From assembly GCA_013178315.1 (NCBI GenBank), contig JABLWX010000017.1, forward strand, positions 1-36,813: a stretch of DNA of 36,813 nt. Direction: 5' to 3'. This DNA comes from Candidatus Aminicenantota bacterium (lineage in GTDB: Bacteria > Acidobacteriota > Aminicenantia > Aminicenantales > Saccharicenantaceae). Both the position numbers and the translations under genes were made by a program. Positions 1 to 7,728 of the stretch are shown one piece after another. A model generated the notes under the pieces. That model was not told the origin of the DNA. It did no database searches and was given only the letters and a program-made list of their open reading frames with translations. Every line of letters begins with the position of its first letter. The first letter of the stretch is position 1.

Positions 1-753
1 GAATACCTGGCCGGGCTGAGCCCGGTATTTTTCTACGTGGCGGCCGGGGTAGCCATCTGCCTGGCCGGGTCTTATCTCTACGGGCGCCAGTTCATCAGAG
101 ATGACCGGGGCTGGAGGGGAGCCCTGATGGTCCTGTCAATATTTCCAAACACGGCTGCCCTGGGCTTCCCGCTGGTGGCAGTTTTTACCAGGGACCTGGC
201 GCCGGCCGTCCTGTACTCGGCAGCCAGCTCGTTGCTGGCCATACCGCTGGCCACCTTCCTTACCATCCGCTATTCCCGGGACGGGAGGGGACTCGGTGAA
301 ACGGTGACCGCCACGCTCTCCTTCCCGCCGGTGACTGTCAGCCTGGTATCGCTGGGCCTGGTCCTGGGCGGGGTTAAATTGCCGGAAAAATTCCTGGAAC
401 TGGCCGGAAAAATCGGCTGGTGGAGCCTGCCTCTGATGCTGGTCTACTTTGGCTCCAGGCTGCAGTTCAAAAATATCCCGCTAAGGAAAATCCTGGAAAC
501 GGGCCTGTTCAGAATGATTCTCCCCTTCTTTTTTCTCCTGTTCGCGCTCAGACCGGGCAGCGAGCCGGTCTTCTACGCCATCCTGATAGAATCGGCCATG
601 CCGCCGGCCATCATGGCCGCCTCCATCCTGGCCCGGCACCAGCTTAAAGCGGAAGAATCAACGGCGGTGACTCTGGTCCTGACCCTGGTGGCCATCCTGC
701 TGATATTCAGCCTGAAAATTTCGGGGTTGGGCGGGGCACTGGTCGGGCGCTGA
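1..753 (+). CDS. AEC-family (auxin efflux carrier-like) transporter, C-terminal part
   Basis: The reading frame is open from the first base and ends with TGA at 751-753, so the 5' end lies outside the window and about 250 residues are visible. The visible part is almost entirely hydrophobic, with around seven membrane-spanning stretches. It contains an 'NTAALGFPL' segment, matching the Asn/Gly-rich N-x-x-x-x-G-x-P motif of the AEC (auxin efflux carrier/malonate transporter) superfamily, and the typical late 'ESAMPPAIMAA' helix. AEC proteins are inner-membrane secondary carriers of organic anions; the substrate cannot be read here. No clear terminator follows. Family assignment is fairly sure, substrate unknown. 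Confidence 0.8.
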   Translation, partial: EYLAGLSPVFFYVAAGVAICLAGSYLYGRQFIRDDRGWRGALMVLSIFPNTAALGFPLVAVFTRDLAPAVLYSAASSLLAIPLATFLTIRYSRDGRGLGETVTATLSFPPVTVSLVSLGLVLGGVKLPEKFLELAGKIGWWSLPLMLVYFGSRLQFKNIPLRKILETGLFRMILPFFFLLFALRPGSEPVFYAILIESAMPPAIMAASILARHQLKAEESTAVTLVLTLVAILLIFSLKISGLGGALVGR

Positions 754-1108
754 GGCCCCGGGTTAAAAATTTTTCGAACCTGTAACCATCAAGGAAGTTT
801 CCGATCTCTGCAGGTTTTTAAGCCGGCCGGCTAAATTTTAAATAAAGGATTGAATTGCGTTTCGGCGTTGAAACCAGGAGGAGAAGCTATCCGGCCCTCG
901 CGGCAGTTTCGGTTATTGGACGGGCCGGCCTGACCATATCCCCGGACTTCATTCCTGGCGATAAAAGGTACAAACTGAAAGAATCTCCCCTTGCCAGCCC
1001 AATATCTCGAATATCTTTCTGATTTCAGGAACCTTTTCACCCCGGCCTGCGTCTTAATCTATGAAGGTCATAAGAGCGAGACCTGAGCAGAAAGAAAGGA
1101 GAACGGAA
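754..1108. other. Gene-free gap after the AEC transporter
   Basis: I see no convincing gene on either strand. A 12-bp palindrome (AGCCGGCCGGCT, 821-832) followed by AT-rich sequence could form a short hairpin, but it lacks a proper T-run and is only a weak terminator candidate. A short minus-strand frame around 831-1040 has no ribosome-binding site and no recognisable sequence. Confidence 0.4.
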
Positions 1109-1267
1109 ATGAAACTCGGAACAAGGCTCGTAGCCCTGATGGCGGCCGTGGTGATCTCGGCGGCAATGTTTACACTGATTGCCAGCGGCCTGACGGTGGA
1201 CAAGATCCTGGTGGCCACCCAGCCGGTGGTGGAAGCTGTTTCCGTATTCACCCATATTCTGGGGTAA
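1109..1267 (+). CDS. Small single-helix membrane or secreted protein (52 aa), function unknown
   Basis: The ATG at 1109 is preceded by AAAGGAG (1095-1101) at a good distance, which decides this start over an in-frame ATG at 1061 that has no ribosome-binding site. The 52-residue product begins MKLGTR, followed by a long hydrophobic stretch (about residues 7-27, rich in Ala, Val and Ile) and a short tail ending in THILG. It resembles an uncleaved signal-anchor microprotein, or a secreted peptide of about 25 residues if the helix is cleaved. I do not recognise a family. It stands alone, about 90 bases before the folded element at 1357-1461. It is judged real mainly because of the ribosome-binding site and clean topology. 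Confidence 0.5.
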   Translation: MKLGTRLVALMAAVVISAAMFTLIASGLTVDKILVATQPVVEAVSVFTHILG

Positions 1268-1356
1268 GGCGGAAAGCTGACATGAACAGGAAATCGCAAA
1301 AATCCTGGCTGCGGGACAGCTTAAATCCCGGCCTTAAGAGCAACAGCCAGGTAAAG

Positions 1357-1461
1357 AAAATGGGGGACGCGGTAGAGCCCCGGAGAGGCAGCCGGGCCGG
1401 TTGCCTGGAACAGCCGAGGGTTGCCGGCTGAGCAACGGGACTCCACCCCGTCCCCCATTTT
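1357..1461 (+). ncRNA. Candidate structured RNA or palindromic repeat with pseudoknot
   Basis: A 13-bp perfect outer stem (AAAATGGGGGACG, 1357-1369, with its complement at 1449-1461) continues inward as an imperfect helix: GGT/ACC, GAG/CTC and CCC/GGG separated by single mismatches. It encloses an 8-bp hairpin (AGGCAGCC 1386-1393 with GGTTGCCT 1399-1406, one G-T pair). It also encloses an H-type pseudoknot: CAGCC 1411-1415 with GGCTG 1426-1430, and GTTGC 1420-1424 with GCAAC 1432-1436. A T-run (1458-1463) follows on the plus strand, as in an intrinsic terminator. It matches no RNA family I know. The GGGGGAC ends resemble the GGGGACAC repeats elsewhere in this window, so a REP/MITE-type DNA element is the main alternative. 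Strand and function are inferred. Confidence 0.45.
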
Positions 1462-1542
1462 TTCAGAATCGGTGAGAAGCAAGAGAGAGGGTTTACACTC
1501 CTTGCTCTTTATTATTACCCCTCTTATTTCAACCGGCAGCCA

Positions 1543-1566
1543 ATATATGAATAGCTATTCATATAT
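1543..1566. promoter_or_regulatory. Orphan ArsR/SmtB-type operator palindrome
   Basis: A perfect 24-bp palindrome, ATATATGAATA-GC-TATTCATATAT. It is the same sequence as the operator in front of the permease gene (17078-17101) except at the two central bases, and shares TATATGAA half-sites with the arsR promoter (25081-25106). ArsR/SmtB regulators bind imperfect 12-2-12 repeats of this kind. Unlike the other two copies, I find no TTGACA-like box at the matching distance on either strand and no intact gene to control. The closest candidate is the broken methyltransferase on the minus strand at 1674-1919, which would need a rearrangement to have been its target. Confidence 0.7.
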
Positions 1567-1673
1567 CAGGCATCGGCAGAGAACTTCTTTGTCCCGGGAC
1601 TGGAATCGTTTCTGCCGCGGAAATTTTTCGGGACCAGGGATTCAATAGATCTGGGCCTTACCAGGGACCATCC

Positions 1674-1919
1674 TCAAATAAACATTCGAGTCCTTTTCCG
1701 GTACTCTTCGTACTCGCGGCCGAATTCTTCCAGTAGCATTTTCTCCTCGACAATTGCCCGGTAAACGAAGGCAACTATGGGAAAGAGCGTTGTGAAGACC
1801 GAGGCCGGAAAATGCCAGAATACCACCCCGACTCCGATGAAGGAAATTATTTCCCCGGTGTAACTGGGATGCCGGATCCGGCGGTAAAGCGTGGCGCTAC
1901 CAGATGGGCCAGAGGTCTC
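1674..1919 (-). pseudogene. 3' remnant of an isoprenylcysteine carboxyl methyltransferase (ICMT)-like gene
   Basis: Reading the minus strand immediately after the murJ stop codon, in the same frame, gives 82 codons ending with TGA at 1676-1674. It contains YRRIRHPSYTGE, then two hydrophobic stretches, then EEKMLLEEFG-REYEEYRKRT. This is the C-terminal signature of ICMT/PEMT-like membrane methyltransferases (R-H-P-x-Y-x-G, later E-E-x-x-L...F-G-x-x-Y-x-x-Y). There is no start codon or ribosome-binding site, and the N-terminal helices are missing. Such enzymes are usually 150-220 residues, so this is a truncated relic. The sequence just upstream ('TSGPSGSATL') looks like a damaged version of the usual T-S-G-P-Y. 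A deletion joining murJ to this tail is the simplest explanation. Confidence 0.75.
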
Positions 1920-3476
1920 CTACCTTTTCAAAAATCGCTTCAGGTAGGCGTCGACTTCTTTGAGGCCGAGGAGGCGGGAAGCTGCATAGAAGATGAGCAG
2001 GGCGGCCAGGCCACAGATGATGGTCAGGATGAAGACCGGCAGGAAGGTAGTACCGAAACGAGAAGTTAAAGCCTTGAAACCGTAAAGGCCGGCCAAACCG
2101 GCCAGGGTCGAGGCCAGGGCCAGCTTCAGGAAAAAGGCATAGACCGGGCTGAAATCGGTCGGGCCAATCTTGCGGGGTAGCCAGCGGGCCAGGACATAGA
2201 TATTCACCACGCTGGCCACCGAGGCCGACAGCGGGAAAGCCAGGAAACCGATCGGCTTCATCAGGGCCAGGTTCATGACGATGTTGAGGCCTATGGAAAC
2301 GAAGCTGGCATACATCGGAGCCCGGGCGTCCTTGTGGGCGTAAAAGACCGAGGCCACGTTGCGCAGGGCCGAGATGAAGGGGATGCCCAGGACATAGAGG
2401 ATGAGGGCCTGGCTGACGGCGGCGGTGTCGTCGGGGCTGAACTGGCCACGCTGGTAGATGAGGCGGGTCAGGGGGTATGAAAAGAAGGCGATCAGGACGG
2501 ACGAGGGTACGGTCAGGAAGAAGACCATCTTCAGCGAATCGAGGAGGCTGGCGCGGAGCTCGTCGGGCCTGTTCTCCAGCACCAGGCGGGAAAAACGCGG
2601 CAGGGCCACGGTGCCGACGGCGATGCCGAACAGGCCGAGCGGCAGGTGCATGATGCGGTAGGCGTAGTTGAGCCAGGTCATGGAGCGCTCGGCCAGGTAG
2701 GAAACGAGGATGGTGTTGACAAAGACGTTGATGCGCGAGCCGGCCAGGCCGATGGCCACCGGGACAAACAGGGCCATCACCCGGCGAAAGTGGGGATCGC
2801 GCCAGTTCAGGTAGAAGCGGTAGCGGTAACCCTGGCGAAAAACGCCGGGTACCTGGATCAGGAATTGCATCAGGCCCCCGACCGTAACCCCGATGGCCGC
2901 CCCGAAGATGGGGTCGCCGCCGCGGGCCGTGTACCAGCCGAACATGGCCAGGGGGACGGCGATGGAGAAGACGTTAAAAAAGGCCGGGGCCACCGAGGGA
3001 ACGAAGAACGAGCCCTCGGTGTTGTGGTAGCTCATGGCCCAGGCGGCCAGCGAGACAAAAAGCAGAAAGGGAAAGGTGATGAAAGTCAGGCTGGCGGTTA
3101 GCGAAAGTTTTTCGGGGATCTGGCTGAAGCCCATGGCCACCAGCGAGGCCACCGGGCGGCTGAAGAGCATGCCCAGGATGGTCAGGGTCCCGACCACCAG
3201 CAGCAGCGTGTTGAAGATATTGGAAGCCAGCAGGTTTTCGTGGTGCTTGCCCTGCCTCTTCTGCTCGGTCAGAACCGGGACGAAGGCGGCTGACAGGGAA
3301 GTTTCAGCAAACAGGTCGCGCAGCAGGTTGGGAATGCGGAAGGCGGCGTTGAAGGCGTCGGTCGAGCGGCTTGAGCCGAAGAGATGGGCAAAGACCATTT
3401 CCCGGCCCAGGCCGAGGAGACGGCTGACGGTGGTGCCGATGGTAAAGGACCTGACTCCGCGGGCAATGTCTTCCAC
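1920..3476 (-). CDS. murJ: MurJ/MviN lipid II flippase
   Basis: A 518-residue polytopic inner-membrane protein of the MATE/MOP superfamily. It moves undecaprenyl-linked peptidoglycan precursor (lipid II) across the inner membrane. The N-terminus shows the family hallmark 'TVSRLLGLGREMVFAHLFG...TDAFNAAFRIPNLLRDLFAE' (split here), followed by about 14 hydrophobic helices; the length is normal for MurJ. The start is GTG at 3476. No ATG is available before the upstream in-frame stop, and an AGGAG lies about 14 nt upstream, which is long. The gene is followed with no gap by the ICMT remnant. Upstream, in the 171 bp separating it from the esterase gene, lies the paired-hairpin element 3549-3647, so it probably has its own promoter. 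Identification is secure. Confidence 0.95.
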   Translation of the reverse strand: MEDIARGVRSFTIGTTVSRLLGLGREMVFAHLFGSSRSTDAFNAAFRIPNLLRDLFAETSLSAAFVPVLTEQKRQGKHHENLLASNIFNTLLLVVGTLTILGMLFSRPVASLVAMGFSQIPEKLSLTASLTFITFPFLLFVSLAAWAMSYHNTEGSFFVPSVAPAFFNVFSIAVPLAMFGWYTARGGDPIFGAAIGVTVGGLMQFLIQVPGVFRQGYRYRFYLNWRDPHFRRVMALFVPVAIGLAGSRINVFVNTILVSYLAERSMTWLNYAYRIMHLPLGLFGIAVGTVALPRFSRLVLENRPDELRASLLDSLKMVFFLTVPSSVLIAFFSYPLTRLIYQRGQFSPDDTAAVSQALILYVLGIPFISALRNVASVFYAHKDARAPMYASFVSIGLNIVMNLALMKPIGFLAFPLSASVASVVNIYVLARWLPRKIGPTDFSPVYAFFLKLALASTLAGLAGLYGFKALTSRFGTTFLPVFILTIICGLAALLIFYAASRLLGLKEVDAYLKRFLKR

Positions 3477-3548
3477 GACTGCCTGAAACTCTCCTGTCTA
3501 CCGGGTTTCTTAGCTAACAGATTAAAACTTAATCGGCCGGATTACAAG

Positions 3549-3647
3549 TGGGGACACTTTAAGGTGTCCCCGATTTTTCAGTTAGGTTTCCCCATAGGAA
3601 AATCGCGGCGGAGGGCAAAAAAAGGGACACCGTAAGGTGTCCCCTGT
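3549..3647. repeat. REPIN-like paired hairpins, copy A (also a two-way terminator)
   Basis: Two inverted repeats with the same GGGGACAC core face each other: GGGGACAC...GTGTCCCC at 3550-3571, followed by GATTTTT on the plus strand, and GGGACACC-GTAA-GGTGTCCC at 3624-3643, preceded by seven A. Each hairpin plus its T-run reads as an intrinsic terminator, the left on the plus strand and the right on the minus strand. The right end lies 4 nt after the stop codon of the esterase lipoprotein (minus strand reads TGA then ACAGGGGACACC). Copy B at 8281-8388 has the same layout and the same ACAGGGGACACC junction. The pattern fits REP pairs mobilised by a RAYT (TnpA-REP) transposase; no such transposase is in this window. 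Confidence 0.75.
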
Positions 3648-5966
3648 TCAATCGGCTTCGAGCTTGACGGAGGCTCCGAAACTGAGAGACGGGTCCAGGC
3701 GGGTTTTGGTGATTTCAAGCATGGCCGCCGCCGAAGGTTCAACCGTCCCGGAAAAGACTTCCTTGTTGTTAAGAATAATCCTGACTTCCCTCGACAGGTC
3801 CAGTTCCCGGCTGTCGCAGAAGACGGTCAGGCTCTCCACGTTCCGTGTCTTGATCCTGATTTCGTTCTTGGCTTCATCAATTTCGGCTGAAACCTGGGCC
3901 GGAAGGGCTTTGACTTTATCCACCCTCACCCAGTAATGCCAGCTGAACTGCTCGTCGTTGATCACGTACTCTATCTGCTTGGGAACGGCGTCGCGGACTT
4001 TTTCCCTGAACCAGCGAATCATTTTCCCGCGGAGTTCGCTCAGCTTGATGTCGTGGTCGCGTCCCGGGAACTCGTCGTATTTGACGTCGTATTTCAGGCG
4101 GCGCAGGGTCTGGTAGGCCTTCTGGCTGCCGACCGGGAAGACCATGGTATCGCTGTCGCCATGAACGATGTAGACCGGGGTGTGCTTCAGGTTTTTTAAG
4201 ACCTCGGCATCCCGCGGCGTTTCCGGCGGCGTATGCTTCACCACCGGGTAGCCCATGTTGGAGAAGATGGCCGCAAACCGGTCGGCCAGGTGTGTCCCGT
4301 AAAAAAACGTGGCCATGGCTCCGTTCGAGGTTCCGGCGGCGTAGATGCGGTCGGTGTCGATGCTGTAAGTACTCAGGACCTCGTTGGCCATTTTTATAAA
4401 GCCCTCGGTCGAAGCCTGCTCCCACCACATGCCTTCGGCCTGGGGAGCGACCAGAATGTAGCTGGCCATTTCATCGGCCTTCATCAACTCCTGGTAAGCC
4501 TCGGTCAGGGCCTGGTCGCCACGGCCGTCACCGCCCCCGAAATAGACCACGACCGGAAAGACTTCATTGGGGTCATAATCCACCGGCAGGTAAACAAAGT
4601 AGGGCTGAACCCGACCGCTGACCGGGTTGCGAATCAGCTTCTTGTAGAAACCGCCCACCTGTTCGCCGTAGGGCTTCATGAATTTCAGCATCATCTGGAG
4701 TTTTTCCGGGGGCATGTCGGTCACCGGCTCCGCCGTGTCCTGTCCGTAAATATAATCCTGCAGCTTCCGGAACTCCGCCCGGTAGGTTTCCGGGATGAAA
4801 TACGAACTTTTCTCCAGGAAATTCCGGGCCCTGAGCTGCAGCGGGTCGGCCGGGTTAAGGGCTATGGTTTTCATGATCTGGGTATTGGAGGTTTTAAGGG
4901 TCAGGGCCTTGGCCGCATTGAACCTGACCACCGGGTCCGGGTCGGTCAATAAGCTCCCTACGTCCAGGCCGTTGGGAATTCCCCGGATGGCGCAGTAAGC
5001 TGCCGCCAGGCGACGCCGGCCCTTATCCTGGCTGTCCAGGAAGGACTTGATGATTGAAGCCGGCACCCTGAAGGAATTCCTGGCCAGGGCGGCCTGAACA
5101 ATGGCCTTGTTCAGGGCCTCGTCGCCGAGCATCTCGGCCGGGGTCATCTTCTTCCTGTCGATATAAGAATAAAGGTAGGTTTCCTTTACCAGCTTGCGGT
5201 TTACCAGGTATTCGCCGGTGTATTCCAGGCTCTCCAGCAGCCCGGACTCCTTGAAAAAGTTGGCCTTGAGCCGGCCACCGGCCACCTTTCCTTCAAAAAC
5301 GTGCATTTCCCCGATGACCCAGGGAATCAATCCTTTATAGGTCATAACCACCGGTTCCTCGGCTTCAACCTCATAGGTCAGGCCCGGGTAGACGGGTTCG
5401 GCCGGCAGGCTGAACATCCTGGTGGCCAGGGGATGAAGGCCGGAGAACATCTCGTTGTAATAATAGCTGTGGTTGAGGTTGCGTCCCAGGTCATCAACCT
5501 CGACCACCCTGGTAGTCTGCAGGTCAAAATCTGTTTGCTCTACCAGGGCGTCAAAGATTTCTTCGGGAGGAAGGATCTCTTCCAGTTCCTTCTGGTTGAG
5601 CAGCCTGGCCTGTTCGCGGTTGTATTGAATGGCCAGGATATAGCGGCCGGCTCTTTCCCCGATGGTGGCCACCTTTACCGTCCATTCGATGCGAAACTTG
5701 AAGGATTCGGGTCGGTCGACGGCTATCTGGCGCTCGGCATAAAAAACCTGCTTGTAGGTGATCACATCGCCGACTGACCTCTTGTAGCGAAGCTGAATAC
5801 CCTGGGGAGGCTGCAACGGGCTGGCCAGGAAAAACCGCGACCAGTCCCCGTGGCTCCAGGAAGGTTCGCGGGCTGAAGAAACAAGGCTGCAACCGGCCAG
5901 CATGAGGAGGGCCGCCGCCAGCCGCAGCAGGGCTGGAGCTGCCGCGCTCCGTATGGCAATAAACAT
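3648..5966 (-). CDS. Exported lipoprotein with C-terminal PHB-depolymerase/feruloyl-esterase-like hydrolase domain
   Basis: 772 residues. An N-terminal signal ends in the lipobox LAGC (Cys26), so the mature protein should be lipid-anchored. Residues about 55-290 form a beta-rich domain I do not recognise. Residues about 300-380 look like helical HEAT-type repeats ('DPDPVVRFNAAKAL'). Residues about 435-665 are an alpha/beta hydrolase: oxyanion region 'VVYFGGGDG', nucleophile elbow G-T-S-N-G with Ser547, Asp near 605 in 'HGDSDTMVFP' and His638 in 'GRDHDI'. This matches the serine-esterase group that includes polyhydroxybutyrate depolymerase and feruloyl esterases. A roughly 100-residue beta tail follows. 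Substrate is not readable. The ribosome-binding site is weak (GGCGG). The stop is followed directly by repeat copy A, which would act as its terminator. Confidence 0.8.
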   Translation of the reverse strand: MFIAIRSAAAPALLRLAAALLMLAGCSLVSSAREPSWSHGDWSRFFLASPLQPPQGIQLRYKRSVGDVITYKQVFYAERQIAVDRPESFKFRIEWTVKVATIGERAGRYILAIQYNREQARLLNQKELEEILPPEEIFDALVEQTDFDLQTTRVVEVDDLGRNLNHSYYYNEMFSGLHPLATRMFSLPAEPVYPGLTYEVEAEEPVVMTYKGLIPWVIGEMHVFEGKVAGGRLKANFFKESGLLESLEYTGEYLVNRKLVKETYLYSYIDRKKMTPAEMLGDEALNKAIVQAALARNSFRVPASIIKSFLDSQDKGRRRLAAAYCAIRGIPNGLDVGSLLTDPDPVVRFNAAKALTLKTSNTQIMKTIALNPADPLQLRARNFLEKSSYFIPETYRAEFRKLQDYIYGQDTAEPVTDMPPEKLQMMLKFMKPYGEQVGGFYKKLIRNPVSGRVQPYFVYLPVDYDPNEVFPVVVYFGGGDGRGDQALTEAYQELMKADEMASYILVAPQAEGMWWEQASTEGFIKMANEVLSTYSIDTDRIYAAGTSNGAMATFFYGTHLADRFAAIFSNMGYPVVKHTPPETPRDAEVLKNLKHTPVYIVHGDSDTMVFPVGSQKAYQTLRRLKYDVKYDEFPGRDHDIKLSELRGKMIRWFREKVRDAVPKQIEYVINDEQFSWHYWVRVDKVKALPAQVSAEIDEAKNEIRIKTRNVESLTVFCDSRELDLSREVRIILNNKEVFSGTVEPSAAAMLEITKTRLDPSLSFGASVKLEAD

Positions 5967-6189
5967 GGTTTCGACCGCCTATTAAAGAATAACAAGAATA
6001 AGATGTGTCTGATTCAGACACGCTGGGCCGGGAACTCGGCCCGACCAAAGATTAGCCTGGTAAAAATCAAGCTCTAAATAACTTCCACTAGGTCATTTTG
6101 ACGAAATAAAATTCAGTTTCTTCCATTTTTCCCCCGGGCCAGAGGCCCGCAAAAACCCATAAGATAAATTGTAGACAATCCTTTATTTT

Positions 6190-6209
6190 TTGGCATAAAT
6201 TATTGCCAA
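6190..6209. promoter_or_regulatory. Inverted repeat TTGGCA-N8-TGCCAA upstream of the WD40 gene
   Basis: A perfect 6-bp inverted repeat around an AT-rich spacer, 45 bases before the ATG at 6254 and inside the intergenic region between two divergent genes. The AT-rich centre includes an ATAAAT that could serve as a -10 box, with TAGACA 17 nt upstream as a weak -35. If so, the palindrome covers the promoter and could be an operator. This is suggestive only. Confidence 0.35.
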
Positions 6210-6253
6210 GAGGCGCGCGGGCCTCGAGACTTGATGACTCCAAGGAGAAGGAA

Positions 6254-7675
6254 ATGACGAGAAGGGTCAGCCTGGAAGGGAAGATTTTCAGATTGGCCCC
6301 GATCCTGGCCTTGTTCCTGGCTCTGGCCTGGCCGACGGCTCTGGACGGGCAAAAAACCCAGGAGGAAGCCTCGCCGATTCTCATACCGCTTAAAGGATTG
6401 GTCAACATAAATAGAACTATGAGCCTCCCGGGCCAGGGGCGGGTGGAAATGATAGGCTTCAGTCCGGACGGCAGGTATGTGGCCATGGCGGGAGGAAACG
6501 GAGCCCTGCTCTGGGATCCCGGTTCTGGAACAACCAGAGTATTGACCGTGCCCAAAGAGTCGCCCACTTTCTTCTGCACTTTTGACTTCAGCCCGGACGG
6601 GCAGACGCTGGCCACGGTTATGGGAAAGTGGAGGCTCGTTCTCTGGGACCTGAAGAGCGGTGGCAGCCGGGTCCTTGACGGGGCCAGGTCCGCTTTCAAC
6701 GCGGCCTACAGTCCCGACGGGAAATACCTGGTCATCGCAGCCAACGGCGGCGGCCTGGAGGTCTGGGATGTTTTGACCAGGAAGAAAACAAGCACCTTCC
6801 TGAAGAAAAAAGACGATACCTGCAGCCGGGTAGCGTTCACTCCCGATGGAAAACACATAGCCGCCAGTTATAACGGCGAACGGATTGTCTTAGTGGAAGC
6901 AAGCTCGGGGAATATCGTCAAGAGCTTCTCCGGACACCAGGACTATATTACCGATTTTGTGATCAGCCGGGACGGGAAAATACTGGTCAGCGGTGGTTCC
7001 GATAAAAGGATAATCGTCTGGGACATCGGCAGCGGGGAAAAGTTAAAAGACATTAATCCCCTGCCGGACCGGGTCAACGATCTGGACATCTCGCCCGACG
7101 GTCGGCTGGTAGCTGCGGCCATCGGGCCCATGATGGCTCCCTGGGTAGCGGTGACGCCCGAGACCTCGGTCATGATCATCGACCTTGAGGCCGGAGAGGG
7201 ACGGGCCATGAGAGTTCCCTTCTGTTACTCGGTGGCCTTCAGCGCGGACGGGAAATTCCTGGCCACGGGAATCTCCAGCGGAGAGGAAGTGGCCATCATC
7301 TGGGATATCAGTTCCTACGGGATCGCTGAAAAGTTCAAGAAAGACCCGTTTGAAACCACTGCTGAATATGAAGCCCGGGTCGGGCAGATTGAAATTCCGT
7401 ATTCAGAGACGATCGCCCTTAGCGCCGCCCAGTACAATGCCGACCGCGGCGGCTTTGAAATACAATTTAAGAATAACAAGCTGCTCATCCAGGTGGAGCG
7501 GGAAGTGGCTAAAGAATTGATAGAACGAAAAACGGGAACGCTGCGGATGAGCGGCCGGCTCAAGTATCACAACCCTGAGAACCTGAAGCTCGACGGGGCC
7601 GTACTTGAAGACACAGTAACGGGGAAGAAATTTACCGCGGTAAAAAATGGTGAGATTCGCCAGGAAGCAAAGTGA
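6254..7675 (+). CDS. Exported seven-bladed WD40-repeat protein with conserved C-terminal domain
   Basis: The start is ATG 6254, set by AAGGAGA at 6242-6248; an in-frame ATG at 6203 has no such site. The product is 473 residues. A signal peptide (about residues 10-32) is followed by seven WD40 units, each recognisable by F-S-P-D-G-like turns and W-D ends ('GALLWDPGSG', 'RLVLWDLKSG', 'GLEVWDVLTR', 'RIIVWDIGSG', 'AIIWDISS'). They should fold into a beta-propeller, probably in the periplasm. The last 120 residues begin with 'KKDPFETTAEYEARV', a motif I associate with a bacterial domain of unknown function often attached to repeat proteins. There are no catalytic residues to name; a protein-binding scaffold role is inferred. 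It converges on the small lipoprotein gene at 7729. Confidence 0.85.
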   Translation: MTRRVSLEGKIFRLAPILALFLALAWPTALDGQKTQEEASPILIPLKGLVNINRTMSLPGQGRVEMIGFSPDGRYVAMAGGNGALLWDPGSGTTRVLTVPKESPTFFCTFDFSPDGQTLATVMGKWRLVLWDLKSGGSRVLDGARSAFNAAYSPDGKYLVIAANGGGLEVWDVLTRKKTSTFLKKKDDTCSRVAFTPDGKHIAASYNGERIVLVEASSGNIVKSFSGHQDYITDFVISRDGKILVSGGSDKRIIVWDIGSGEKLKDINPLPDRVNDLDISPDGRLVAAAIGPMMAPWVAVTPETSVMIIDLEAGEGRAMRVPFCYSVAFSADGKFLATGISSGEEVAIIWDISSYGIAEKFKKDPFETTAEYEARVGQIEIPYSETIALSAAQYNADRGGFEIQFKNNKLLIQVEREVAKELIERKTGTLRMSGRLKYHNPENLKLDGAVLEDTVTGKKFTAVKNGEIRQEAK

Positions 7676-7728
7676 GCTGGCCGGCGTACTGGTGCCGGGG
7701 TGAGCGACCGAACGATCCAGTCCGGGCG

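Noticed and set aside
831..1299. Minus-strand reading frames opposite the small membrane protein and in the preceding gap
   Set aside because: No ribosome-binding sites and no family resemblance; two of them are simply the antisense of the 52-residue gene.
1357..1461. Signal recognition particle (4.5S) RNA, 6S RNA or SAM-type riboswitch
   Set aside because: The GGAAGGAAGCAG-type loop of SRP RNA is absent and the element is too short for 6S RNA. A GCCGGCAACC stretch on the minus strand recalls SAM riboswitches, but the rest of the fold does not fit.
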